DNA of 64,000 nt, taken from the NCBI GenBank assembly GCA_050084985.1, contig JBITNC010000001.1, positions 121,892,001 to 121,956,000 of the forward strand. The letters are read 5' to 3'. Position 1 is the stretch's first letter. Every line of letters starts with the position of its first letter. The DNA is from Nageia nagi (Eukaryota; Pinophyta). A program made the translations under genes and the position numbers. Below are positions 38,640 to 49,757 of the stretch, piece by piece. Below the pieces are notes generated by a model. It was not told the DNA's origin and searched no databases. It worked only from the letters and a program-made list of their open reading frames with translations.

Positions 38640-40148
38640 TCTATACCCATGATATTTCTCAATGATTTTTTTATCCTAGGATGTAAGAGGGTTGACGAAC
38701 CCAACTCATAAGTACACAATCTGAGGTGAGCTTGATGATATCATTCACACTTTTGGAATATTAGATTTTGTATATTTGTAATAATTTAAGATTATTGACT
38801 TTATTTTGCATTGTACCTATTATTTCCTCTAGTCATGGGGCCCATTCTTCCATACCAATCATGAAATTGCAATAGGGGTAGTTGTCATATTTATTTCTTC
38901 AAAGTGGAAATTGAATGTGGTTTCTTGGGGTGTTTACTTATCAAACCAAGCAATTTGAATGTTTCTTGAGATTTTGGGGAAACCCTTTGGAATTATTAAT
39001 ATTTATGCATCCAATGATGCTCATGATAGAAAATATTTTTGGAGGTGTCTTTCACTTTCTTCACCCCTTGCCACCTAGGTTTTATGTGGGGACTTCAATA
39101 TGATGGAAAAACCCTTTGCTAAAAAGAGTGAATATCCCATGAGATGGAATCTTGGCAAAAAGGGAAGCATAGTTCTTTATGAAGAATAAATTGAGTTTGT
39201 TTGACCCCAATGTTGGCTTTTTTCCTAATAAATTTCTATAAGCTCATTAGTTTACTTGGTCAAATTTTCAAGCCAACATAGATAGATTCCTCAAGCAATT
39301 AGACATGACTATGTTGTCTAAAAGTGATATCTTTCACTTTGATAGATTATCTCTTGCTCTACCCTTTGGCTCTGTTATCTTGGATACAACTTTGGTTGTT
39401 CATGCTCCTATCCTTTTTGCTATCTCATTTGATTAGGCTCATGATAGGATTTTTCCTTCTTAGTTCTACTTGAATACCTCCTTTTTTCAATAATCCTCCA
39501 TGCGAGCTCATATTTGTTGAATATGGAACTTAATTCCCCACCCTTATTATTCTTTTTTGTTGGATTCAATGGTGGAATAATGTATCCTTAGAACCACTAA
39601 GGTCCTTTGCACTATTGATGTGGAGTTTACCAAAATACATTATTGGTATAACCAATTTGTGAGAGTTGAGCTTGCTCAAGTTTCTCATAACCTTGAGGTC
39701 AATCCTCTTAATGAGTCTACCCAAGCTTTTTTATTTCTCTTCATCATGAGATAAGGAAGAATGACCTTTATGAAGCCAAGGGACCCCAGTTCTAAGCCCA
39801 CCTAAATTGGCTTAATGTGGGTGATAGAGTCTCTAAGGAATTATTCAAATGCCTATGCCCTCTTGTTCATATGTCTTAGTTTCAAGCAATTTAGTCAGAT
39901 GTTGTTTAGTTCACTTCCCTTCCTGATATCATGTCCACCTTTGTGACACATTATCAAAAGGTTTTTATTTCTCAATCTCTCTCTCGTGTTTACCAAGGAG
40001 CTCTTGATGAATGCTATGATGCATACCTCTTATAATTTCCCAACCTTAGAGGGACTCCTATGACACACCTCTCTCCTTAGATGACTTAAAATCTACTCTA
40101 TCTCAGATGGCTAATGATAAAGCTCCTAGAATTGATGGTTTTCCCTAT
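38640..40148 (+). pseudogene. LINE ORF2 endonuclease domain and linker
   Basis: The APE-type endonuclease nicks target DNA for insertion. ORF2 begins about 38,660 with a reading like FLS.DVRGLTNPTHKYT (compare WN.RGL..P). Then come GVVVFISSKWKLNVVSW, FGIINIYASNDAHDRKYFW and, after a frameshift, CGDFN at 39,085-39,099, the catalytic GDFN motif. The part beyond about 39,500 is the linker to RT, with stops such as TAG within TTTGATTAGGCTCAT. Present once, unlike the RT part downstream. Confidence 0.8.
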
Positions 40149-42559
40149 GAGTTTTATAAATATTTTTGGATATGAATGGTTCATATCTTCTTCAAGTGTA
40201 CAAAGAAGCTATGGTCTTTGGATCCCTAGGTCTAATGCTTAATAATCCAAGATAAGTTTCAGTGTTAGTTGTATAAGCCTAAGCCTAGAAATCCTAAATG
40301 CATTACCAATTGGAATCCAGTTACCTTATTGAATGTTAGTTATAAATCATTACTAAAGCATTAGCTCTTAAGCTCCATCCTATCCTCCCTTTGATCATTT
40401 GACCAAATTAGATTGGGCTTATTAAAGGTTAGTACATTCTAGATAATGTTATTATTGTTTGGGAAGGTATGGAATGGGCCTGCTCTTCCAATCAAGATGC
40501 CCTATTTATTAAAATTGATTTTAAGAAGGCTTATGATAGGATTGAATGGTTCTTCATTATTATAATGCTCTCACCTCTTGATTTTGGTCCTTCATTTCTT
40601 TAGTGAAAATGTTGTTAAGAGATACCTTTATTGTGCTCACTATGAATGGTTCCCAATCTCAAAGCATCTCCTTAGCTCGATCTATTCACCAAGGTTTCTC
40701 CCTAGCACCTTATTTATTTATTTTGGTCATAGAAGCTTTTAGCTATCTTCTTGTGCATTAATCCTCTAAGATTTAATTAAATTCATTTCCCTTCCTAATA
40801 CTTTTATTTAGTTATTGAATGGCCATTTTGTTGATTATTCATTTTTTACCCTTGAAGAAGATGAGTAGTCTATTAAGCATACCCTCAACTATCTGGAAAC
40901 TTTTTATCTTGCCTTTGAATCTAGTATTTAATGGCAAAAAACTTCCTACTATAGATAATTTTCACATCCTATTCTTGATTAGAAAAGGACTTATAATGGG
41001 TAAATGTTTAAATTCCTTAGCATTCACTTTACCTTTCAAGCATCTCCTACTCAACTTTGGAGTTTTGTAGTTCAAAAAGTTGAAAAGAGGCTTAGCTATT
41101 GGGCTACTAAGAAACTTTCTCTAGACAAAAAGTTGTAGATATATTCAAAATTTTTTGCCTTGACCCATGTCTATTATTCCTCTTATTGGGTCCCATCTAA
41201 TAACTATTATAAAAAGCTTCACAAACTTTTGAGAGACTTTATTTGGTCTTCATATGTTAACAAATGAAGCTTTCATCAAGTAGCCCAGGACATATGTTAT
41301 CTCCCCTACTCTATTGGTGGTATAACCTTATTTGATTATCAATTCCAAAGATATTCATTGTGTGCTAAATGGATTTTAAGAGCTCTAAAAGGGAATGAAG
41401 CTTGGAATCTCCTTATGCAGCAATGTATTTTACAAGAACTTCCTTTAGGGAAAAAGTCTTGGAAGGGGCTCAATCTTTAGACCTTGCTTACTGCACCTAT
41501 CAATATTAAAATTTTTGGCTCATTTTTTTAGTACATTTATAAATCCTAGGAATCTCTCAAACCTTGGCTTTCAAGGAATATTCTTGTGTAAATTAGTTGG
41601 TGCTTCTCTTAGCTCTCTTTATGTTTGGTGGTTACCTATCTTTTCTCAGGGAAGGTTTTCCCTTAGCTAATGTTCAATGGGTCTGAGCTTTGCATTTTCA
41701 TAGGAAAGTAATTGGGGTTATTCAACAACTTTTTGATAGTCAAACTAGGAATTAGATTACCTAATACACTTTCAAAAACAATTATCATCTGAAAGCTGAT
41801 GATAAAGCTACCTTTGATATTATAGTGGATTGAAATCCTTTTTCATATGGAGTAAGATTCATTTGCATTACCAAAAATAATGGTGGTATGATTGGTTTTG
41901 GCCCAAATGCATGAATTTTATTAAGTATAGATCTCATCATGGTTATTCCTAAATTTCCCATAATGTTCCCATGTTCACAATGCTTAATGTATGGTGTGAC
42001 CTTGTATCTTATCAATCTAGATTGTCTCTCCTTTTTTCCATAGCCTAGGCCAAATATATTGACCCTAAGTAGTGCTTTCTTTTGTTTGGATTCTTATTCA
42101 TTAGGGTCTCCCAATTATTCATATACATACCTATCTAGGTATTGCTAATCCTACTTGCTTGTGTTATGGAGATATTGATGATTTTCCCCATATTTTTTTG
42201 TATTGTGCTAAAGCTAAGCTAGCTTAGGAGTGGATTCTTTCCATTTTTAACACCTTTATTTTCTCTCCTTGTACTAGTGTTCATGTTATTATTAGGGATT
42301 CCCTTGATTTTTTAAAACCATTGGGTGAAGTTTGGAATATTTTTAGAATTACCATCCCCTACCATATATGGAATACAAGGAACAATATTATTTTTGGTAG
42401 AGATGAGGCCTCTACAACCTTCACTCTTACTAATAAATATGCTATTTACCATGATTATTGGATACAAATTACTATTCAGGTTGAAAATGTTAATGTGGAA
42501 GTTGAGCACTTATGGAATTTGTTGGATCACTAGGGAAATGACCTTGCACTCTTAACCAT
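40149..42559 (+). pseudogene. LINE reverse transcriptase, tandem unit 1
   Basis: Unit of 2,411 bp. It begins with EFYK-type sequence, then ALKLHPILPLIIWPN, IKIDFKKAYDRIEWF (the catalytic KIDF.KAYD block, 40,510-40,550), and GHFVDYSF at about 40,822-40,842, where the RT A-D-D box has become V-D-Y. The end holds the zf-RVT finger (CYGDIDDFPHIFLYCAKAK, about 42,160-42,220) and a TGG-to-TAG stop directly after it. The unit ends with ...GGGAAATGACCTTGCACTC and joins the next unit. Confidence 0.9.
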
Positions 42560-44974
42560 GAATTTTATAAAGAGTTTTGGGATATGATTGGTCTATATCT
42601 TCTTTAGATGTATGAAGAAGCTATGGTTTTGGATCCATGGGTCCAATGCTTACTAATCCAGGATAAGCTTTAGTGTTAGTTATCTAAACCTAATCCTAGA
42701 GATCCTAAATGCATTACTAACTAGCATCCAATTACCTTGTTGAATTTTATTTATAAAATCATTGCCAAAGTGTTAGCTCTTAAGCTTTGGCCTATCCTCC
42801 CTTTGACCATTCAACCAAAGCAGATAGGTTTTGTTAAAGGTTAGTACATTTTGGATGATGTTATTATATTTTGGGGAAGGTATGAAGTGGGCCCCTCTTC
42901 CAATCAAGATGCCCAATCTATTAAAATTGATTTTTAGAAGCTCTATGAGAGCATTGAATGGTTTTACATTACTGCAATGCTCTCAACTCTTGATTTTGGT
43001 CCTTTATTCATTTCTTTAGTTAAAAATGTTGTTTAGAGATACTTTGTTGTGCTCACTATGAATGGTTTCCAATCTTAAAACATCTCCTCAAGCTAGTCTA
43101 CTCACCAAGGTTGTCCACTAAAAGCTTATTTATTTATTTTATTCATAGAAGCTTTTAGCTATTTTCTGGTGCATCAAACCTCTCAAGGTCTAATTAAAGG
43201 CATTTCCCTTCCTAATTCTTCTATTTAGATATTAAATGGCCATTTTGTTGATGATTCATTTCTTACCTTTCAAGAAGATGAGCAGTCTATTAAGCATGCC
43301 CTCAAGTACTTGGATATTTTTTGTCTTTCCTCTAGCTCTAGTATTCAATGGAAAAAAAACTTCTTTCTATAGAAAATTTGTATGTCTTGTTCCTAATTTG
43401 GTTGCTCAAATACCTTGGAATGGATTCAAAATGGAGAAATGTTTAAATTCCTTGGCATTCCCTTTGCCCTTCAAGCATCTCCTGCTCAACTTTGGAGTTT
43501 TGTGGTTCAAAAAGTTGAAAAGAAGCTTAGCTATTAGGATACTATCAAACTTTCTCTATCTAGAAAGTTTTAGATTTGTTCAAAGTTCTTGCCTTGACCC
43601 ATACCTATTATTCCTCTTGTTGGGTCCCATCCAAGGACTTCTATCAAAAGCTTCACAAACTTTTGAGAGACTTTATTTAGTCTTTAAAGTTAACAAAAGA
43701 GGCTTTCACTGAGTAGCTTGTGAAATATGTTGCCTCACCTACTTTGCTAGTGCTATGGTCTTATTTGATTGTCAATTTCAGGGATATGCTTTATGTTTTA
43801 CATGGATTTTGAGATTTCTAGAAGGGAATGAAACATGGAAGATCCTAATGCAACATTATGTTTTACATGGACTTCCTTTAGCAAAAATTTCCTAGAAGGG
43901 GCTTAGTATTCAGACCCTACTTACTGCTCCTACCAATATTAAAATTTCATGCTTATTTGTTATTAAGAGCATTTGGAAAGCCTAGGAATCTCTCAAACCC
44001 CAACTTTCATGGCATATTCATGCTAAATCAATTGGTTCTTCTCTTAGCTCTCTTAATGTTTGGTGGCAAACTACCTTTGTCTTTGAAGGTTTTCCCCTAG
44101 CCAATGTTCAATGGGTCCAAGCTTTACATTTTTATAATAAAGGAATTGGGATTATTCAATAATTTTTTGATAATCAAACTAGGAATTGGCATACTTGGGA
44201 CACTTTCAAAAATATTTATGGTCTAAAAGCTGATGATAAAGTTACCTTTGATAATGTAGTGGATCGAACTCCTTTTTCTATCTAGAGTAAGATTGGTTTG
44301 AATTACCAAAAATAGTGGTGGTTTATTGATGTTGCTCCAAATGCATGAATCTTGTTAAGTATAGACCTCATCATGGTTATTCCTAGCTTTCCCCTAATGT
44401 TCCCTAGTTCATAGTGCTTAATTTCTTATGGGACCTTGTATCTTCTCAATCTAGATGGTATCTTCATTTTGCCAAACCTAAGCAGTGTTTTTATTTTTGT
44501 TTAGAGTCTTATAAATTAGGGTCTTCCTATTGGTCATATACATACCTATCTACGTATCGCTAATCCTACTTACTTGTGTTGTAGTGATAGTGATGATTTT
44601 CCCTATATTTTTTGGTATTATGTTAAAGCTAAGCTAGCCTAGGAGTAGATTATTTCCCTTTTTAACCCCTTTCTTTCCTCTCCATGTACTTGGGTTCATG
44701 TTATTCTTAGGGATCCTCTTGATTTTTCATAACCATTAGGTGAAGTTTGGAACATTTTCAGAATTAGTATCCCCTACCATGTATGGAAGACAAGGAACAA
44801 TATTGTTTTTGGTAGAGATGAGGCCTCTACAACCTTCACTCTTACTAATAAATATGTTATTTACTATGATTGTTGGCTAAAAATTACTATTTAGGTGGAA
44901 AACATTAATGTAAAAGTTGAGTATTTACGAAATTTGTTGGATCACAAGGGAAATGACCTTGCACTCTTAGGCAT
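42560..44974 (+). pseudogene. LINE reverse transcriptase, tandem unit 2
   Basis: Unit of 2,415 bp, starting GAATTTTATAAAGAGTTTTG (EFYKEFWDMIG). It contains KPNPRDPKCITN, IKIDF followed by a stop, GHFVDDSFLTFQEDEQSIKH (V-D-D at 43,247-43,255), KFLGIPFALQASPAQLWSF at about 43,440-43,500, and a zf-RVT remnant near 44,570-44,640. The stretch 43,236-43,712 looks open but crosses several original frames. Stops and indels differ from those of units 1 and 3. Confidence 0.9.
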
Positions 44975-47383
44975 GAATTTTATAAAGAGTTTTGGGATAT
45001 GATTGGTTCAAATCTTATTCAAGCATAAAAATAAGCTATGGTCCTTGGATCCTTTGGTCCAATGCTTAATAATATAGGATAAGCTTTAGTGTTAGTTATC
45101 TAAGCCTAATCCTAAAGATCCTAAATGCATAACTAACTGACATCCAATTACCTTGTTGAATGTTAGTTATAAAATCATTGCCAAAGTGTTAGCTCTTAAG
45201 CTCCATCCTATCCTCCCTTTGATCATTTGACCAGATTAGATAGGGTTTGTTAAAGGTTGATACATTTTGGATAATGTTATCGTTGTTTGGGAAGGTACAA
45301 AATGGGCCTGCTCTTCAATAAGTATTTTATGTTTTGAGAAGGCTTATGATAGGATTTAATGGTTCTTCATTACTACAAAACTCTTAGATCTTGATTTTGG
45401 TCCTTTCTTCATTTATTCAATGAAAATATTGTTTAGAGATACCTTTGTTTTGCTCACTATGAATGGTTTCCAATCTCAAAGCCTTTTCTTATCTTAGTTT
45501 GTTCCCCAAGGTTGTCCCCTATTTATTTATTTTGATCATAGAAGCTTTTAGCTATCTTCTTATGCATCAAGCCTCTCAAGGTTTAATTAAAGGCATTTCC
45601 CTTCCTAATTCTTCTATTCAATTATTAAATGACCATTTTGCTGATGATTCATTTCTTACCCTTTAAGAAGATGAGTAATCTATTAAGCATGCCCTCAAGT
45701 GCCAAGACACTTTTTATCTTACCTTTGGCTCTAGTATTCAATGGCAAAAAACTTCTTGCTATAGATAATTTGTACATCATATTCCTAGTTGGCTTGATCA
45801 AATCCCTTGGAAATGGATTTAGGATGGGGAAATGTTTAAATATATTCACATTCCCTTTACATTTCAAGTGTCTCCTACTTAACTTTGGAGTTTTTTGGTT
45901 CAAAAAGTTAAAAATAAGCTTAGTTATTGGGCTCAATGAAACTTTCTCTGGCTAGAAAGTTTCAAATTTGTACAAAAGTTCTTGCCTTGACCCATGTCTA
46001 TTATTCTTCTTGTTGAGTCCCAACCAAGAACTACTATCAAAATCTTCATAAACTTTTGAGAGACTTTATTTAATCTTTAGATGTTATCAAATGAGGATTT
46101 TATCAGTAGCTTGGGAAATATGTTGCTCCCCCACTCTACTGGTGGTATGGTCTTATTTGATTGTCAATTCTAGGGATATGCTTTGTGTGCTAAATGGATT
46201 TTGAGATCTTTAAAGGGAATGAAGCTTGGAAACTCCTTGTGTGGCATTGTGTTTTACAAGGATTTCCTTTAGGGAAAAAGGCCTAGAAAAGATTCAATAT
46301 TCAGACCTTACTTACTACTCGTACCAATATTAAAATTTCAAGCTTATTTGTTATTAAGAACATTTGGAAAGCCTAGGAATCTCTTAAAGCCTAGCTTTCA
46401 TGGCATATTCATGCTAAATCATTTGGTACTTCTCTTAGCTCTCTTAATGTCTGGTGGTCACCTACCTTTTCTCTAGAAGGTTTTCCCCTAGCCAATGTTC
46501 ATTGGATTTGAGATTTGCATTTTCATAGGAAAGGAATTGGGGTTCTTTAATAATTTTTTAATAGTCAAACTAGGAATTGGTATATTTGGGACACTTTCAA
46601 AAATATTTATGGTTTGAAAGCTGATGATAAAGCTACCTTTGACATTGTAGTGGATCAAACTCCTTTTTCCATCTAGAGTAAGATTGGTTTGCATTACCAA
46701 ACATAGTGGTGGTCTTATTAGTTTTGTCCCAAATGCATGAATCTTGTTAAGTATATACCTCATCATGGTTATTCCTAGCTTTCCCCTAATATTCCCATGT
46801 TCACAGTGCTTAATGTCTAGTGGAACCTTATATCTTCTCAATCTAGATGGTCTCTTCATTTTTCCATAGCCTGGGCCAAATATATTGAACCTAAGTAGTG
46901 TTTTTTTGTTTGGAGTTTTATTCATCAGGGTCTTCCTATTGGTCATAGACATACCTATCTAGGTATCACTAATCCTACTTGTCCATGTTGTGTTGATATT
47001 GATGATCTTTCCCATGTTTTTTGGTATTGTGTTAAAGCTAAGCTATCTTGGAAGTGGATTCTTTTCTTTTTTAACCCCTTTCTTTCCTCTCCATGTACTT
47101 GGATTCATGTTATTCTTAGGGATCCTCTTCATTTTTTAGAACCATTAGGTGAAGTTTGGAACATTTTTAGAATTATCATCCCCAACTATATATGGAAGAT
47201 AAGGAACAATATTGTTTTTGGTAGAGATAAGGCCTATACAACCTTGACTCTTACTGATAAATATGCTATTTACTATGATTGTTGGCTATAGATTACAATT
47301 CAAGTGGAAAAAGTTAATGTGGAAGTTGAGCACTTACGAATTTGTTGGATCACTAGGGAAATGCCCTTGCACTCTCAGTCATG
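44975..47383 (+). pseudogene. LINE reverse transcriptase, tandem unit 3
   Basis: Unit of about 2,409 bp with the same start. It keeps the RT catalytic A-D-D (FADDSFLTL; 45,640-45,648) and the best zf-RVT finger: CPCCVDIDDLSHVFWYC followed by VKAKLSWKW (about 46,975-47,055), where TGG is preserved while units 1 and 2 have TAG. It lost a short stretch encoding the IKIDF region near 45,315-45,335. The end (47,383) passes directly into a unique C-terminal tail, which marks this as the original 3' unit. Confidence 0.9.
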
Positions 47384-48010
47384 TTCTGCCTGTTAATTTT
47401 CCCTTCGATGAGCACGATCACGTGGAGGTTCTCAACATCTTTCATGCAGTCAAACTCCAATTCTACCTAGCTATATGGCTTATGTTGCTACCTACTAATT
47501 CTTCATGTCACTGGTCTCAACCTCCGCCCAACCCCAAATGATGAGCTTTTAGAGATCTTGCTTCCTCCCACTCTCATAGTGGTTTGGGATGTTCAGCATG
47601 AGGTTTCTGCTTCTATTTTCGGTTGGGGAGATACTTCAAATCCCTCTCCTCTATATGGCTAAAAAGTTGATATGCATGCTGCTGCCAGTGGGAGTAATGA
47701 CCATGATGGGTGGAATATGGCTACTGTAGAGGGTGGTGGTTTGGAAAGTATGTGCTATGTGGACAATTTCTGCCCTCCCACAGCTAATGATTAATATCTC
47801 TTATGTATTTGTTGATTAGATTTTGGGTTATGTATTCTTTTGTTGATCGAGAGTTTTTAATGATTGAGTATGCTTTTTTTAGCTCTACACGGATGGTTAT
47901 AATTGTTTTTGTACTCTAACTACTAAGTAGTTAATTTACATTGTGATTTGCCACCAGACATTCTCAATCCCACCCACCTATTTTGTATGAAAATATATAT
48001 ATATATAATA
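47384..48010 (+). pseudogene. LINE ORF2 C-terminal tail and 3' end
   Basis: The unique sequence after RT unit 3 reads LPVNFPFDEHDHVEVLNIFH, then across a frameshift ELLEILLPPTLIVVWDVQHE and SASIFGWGDTSNPSPLYG, a single TAA, and KVDMHAAASGSNDHDGW to a stop near 47,793. It has few stops compared with the units before it. The 3' untranslated part reaches an (AT)n-rich stretch at 47,990-48,008, the probable 3' terminus. I do not recognise a domain in this tail. It abuts the Em promoter. Confidence 0.6.
47419..47425 (+). promoter_or_regulatory. G-box/ABRE-like CACGTGG
   Basis: CACGTGG is the core of abscisic acid-response elements that drive Em genes. It lies about 990 bp upstream of the Em TATA box, inside LINE-derived sequence. 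CACGTG is rare in this CpG-poor window. Function is inferred from the motif only. Confidence 0.3.
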
Positions 48011-48266
48011 TAAAAATCTTTTTTATCCAAAACTTATTATTTTTTTATTATTATCATTTTCAATAATTTGTAAATTACTTATAAAATTTTTCTTCAACTT
48101 TTCTTTTTAATTGATTTGATCCACACATAATTTAAAAGAAAGAGGAACAAGTTAAAAGACAATATAAATTTATTACGATTTGTTAATGCAGAGAATTATT
48201 TCTTGGTGAAAAAGGTCGTGTAGATTACTTTTTGCTTTGATGAAAAGATTTTCAACCATAAACATG

Positions 48267-48283
48267 AAAAAAAAAAAAAAAAA
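48267..48283 (+). repeat. A17 homopolymer
   Basis: Seventeen adenines about 130 bp upstream of the Em TATA box. It could be the tail of a small retroposed fragment, but nothing recognisable precedes it. Confidence 0.7.
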
Positions 48284-48410
48284 CTCGATTGAAGGTAAAC
48301 TGTCGAGTGTTCACTGCGCTGTCGTCACAAGCTTGACGAGGCCATGCCCAGTCCACATCTGGACTCTCCCTTTCCCACCACCACCATGGAACCTCCGCTC
48401 ATCTCTCAAC

Positions 48411-48418
48411 TATATAAG
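48411..48418 (+). promoter_or_regulatory. TATA box of the Em/LEA gene
   Basis: TATATAAG stands 74 bp upstream of the ATG at 48,485, leaving room for a 5' leader of about 40-45 bases. A CATGC core of the RY seed motif lies at 48,343-48,347. The surrounding 48,290-48,480 is rich in CpG compared with the window. Confidence 0.75.
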
Positions 48419-48484
48419 CAATACAACGGACAGACACAAAAAGACCGTTTTTAATTGTATAGGAGTTGATTTATCTTTGTCTGA

Positions 48485-48810
48485 ATGGCGTCCCAACAGG
48501 AGAGGAAGGAGATGGACGAAAAAGCGAAGCAAGGAGAAACTGTGGTTCCTGGAGGCACTAGTGGCAAGACTTTAGAAGCTCAAGAACGTCTCGCTGAAGG
48601 TATAACTGCTCTTATAGTTCAAGATTTAATATATTATGACGTTGGGTAGTCTGCTAGTTTTCTAAGTGTCAATGTAAATAACAATGTGCAGGTAGAAAAA
48701 AAGGAGGGCAGACAAGGAAGGAGCAGCTGGGACAAGAAGGTTACGAGCAGCTAGGACATAAAGGTGGCCAAACGCTCAGAGAGCAGATGCGAAGTGAGGA
48801 CATCGAATAG
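48485..48810 (+). CDS. EM: Em-type group 1 LEA protein (LEA_5 family), two exons
   Basis: Group 1 LEA (Em) proteins are small, very hydrophilic proteins that accumulate in maturing seeds and protect cell contents during drying. Exon 1 is 48,485-48,599 and exon 2 is 48,692-48,810, with a GT..AG intron of 92 bp that splits the Gly codon at residue 39. The product has 77 residues. The N-terminus [20 protein letters not shown] is followed by [19 protein letters not shown]; the hallmark 20-residue motif [17 protein letters not shown]-like ([20 protein letters not shown] at 43-62) occurs once, then a second GGQT begins and the protein ends SEDIE. The intron position matches that of known Em genes. 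It is shorter than typical Em proteins (about 90 residues or more) because of the different tail. Frame, splice sites and stop are all intact. The TATA box at 48,411 and an ABRE-like site upstream suggest seed/ABA control. Confidence 0.93.
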
Positions 48811-49520
48811 TATTATATGCTTAAATTGCATGTATATAGAAATATTGTATATTCTCATCCTTATATGATGGATAGGGTTTGCTGTAGTACTCTTTGTAAT
48901 GGACTTTGTGTTTAATACTTTTTTGAGGGTATGTTGTTATTGTGTGAAAATTGAATATAATAGCTTTAAAATTAAAATTAATGATAATAAGAAAATATAA
49001 TCATAATGATGAAATTGAATTTAGTATGCAATTAATATCAATACAGTGCCCTTATGATTCTTAATGCTTTCCTTTCTAAGTTTTATTTCTAGTTAATTGG
49101 TGATTGACTGGATTATATATGCTGCCTGATGGTTTTCCCTTTCTAGACGAGCAAGAAGATTATATATCTTCAACTAAAGAGTTTGGACATTGAAAAAAGT
49201 GATTGTGCAAAGTAATACTTGTTTATATTTGAAATTATTGTTAGTAAAAGCTTTTATCTGTATCTTCTACATCATGTAAGCTGAACTATGTTATGATTTA
49301 GAAAGCACCTAATTCTGCTCTCGGTGATTATGGAGAATTGCTTAGTTGAGAATATTATGTACTAGCCTCTTATTTCGGAAATCAAATGAAACATTAAAAT
49401 ATATTCATGCTTATTACTTTCCTAATGGAGGCTTTCGATATTTTACTCTCAAAATTTTATAAAAATATTTATGTAGAGGTTTTGTTTTAGAGTACACGTC
49501 TTTTTATACAATATGTATAT
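48811..49520. other. 3' flank of the Em gene
   Basis: No further coding sequence is recognised. The first few hundred bases probably contain the 3' untranslated region; no consensus AATAAA was found, and AATATAAT near 48,953 is the nearest A-rich candidate. Confidence 0.4.
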
Positions 49521-49529
49521 ATATACACA

Positions 49530-49675
49530 AAGAAATATATATATATAGAAAGAAAGAAAGAAATTTTATAAATCTTTAAGGGAGACCATATATCTTTTGG
49601 TGGGAGAAAGAAATATATATATAGAAAGAAAGAAATTTTATAAATCTTTAAGGGAGAACATATATCTTTTGGTGG
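49530..49675. repeat. 72-bp tandem duplication
   Basis: TTTTATAAATCTTTAAGGGA begins at 49,564 and 49,636. Each unit also has a (TA)n stretch, GAAAGAAAGAAA and CATATATCTTTTGGTGG. The copies are nearly identical. Confidence 0.9.
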
Positions 49676-49757
49676 TAGGGTGGGCGAATGGAACATGGGA
49701 TTCATGACATAGTAAGGTATCTGTTGATCAATTCGATCAACAGACAATGATATAAAG

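Larger units (their letters stand above)
37110..48010 (+). mobile_element. L1-like LINE with tandemly triplicated ORF2, decayed
   Basis: Plus-strand order is ORF1 (DUF4283-type domain, zinc-knuckle remnant), ORF2 endonuclease, then three consecutive copies of RT through the C-terminal zinc finger, then a unique C-terminal tail and an (AT)n-rich 3' end at about 47,990. One normal LINE of this type would be about 6 kb; this one is about 11 kb because two extra RT units of about 2.41 kb were added. All frames have stops and frameshifts. The 5' boundary is uncertain. No target duplication was identified. Confidence 0.88.

Noticed and set aside
43236-43712. 158-residue plus-strand open frame as a separate gene
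   Set aside because: It is a chance open stretch of LINE RT unit 2, crossing ancestral frames; the LLSMPSS/FNGKK part is an off-frame reading of the region after the V-D-D box.
46488-46952. 154-residue minus-strand open frame
   Set aside because: It lies antisense to LINE RT unit 3; a shorter antisense frame occurs at the matching place in unit 1 (41,785-42,015), so it is a shadow of the LINE coding strand.
48237-48575. 112-residue open frame over the Em promoter and exon 1
   Set aside because: It is out of frame with the Em exon, begins upstream of the TATA box and has no recognisable domain; the LEA_5 reading from 48,485 with a spliced second exon explains the sequence.
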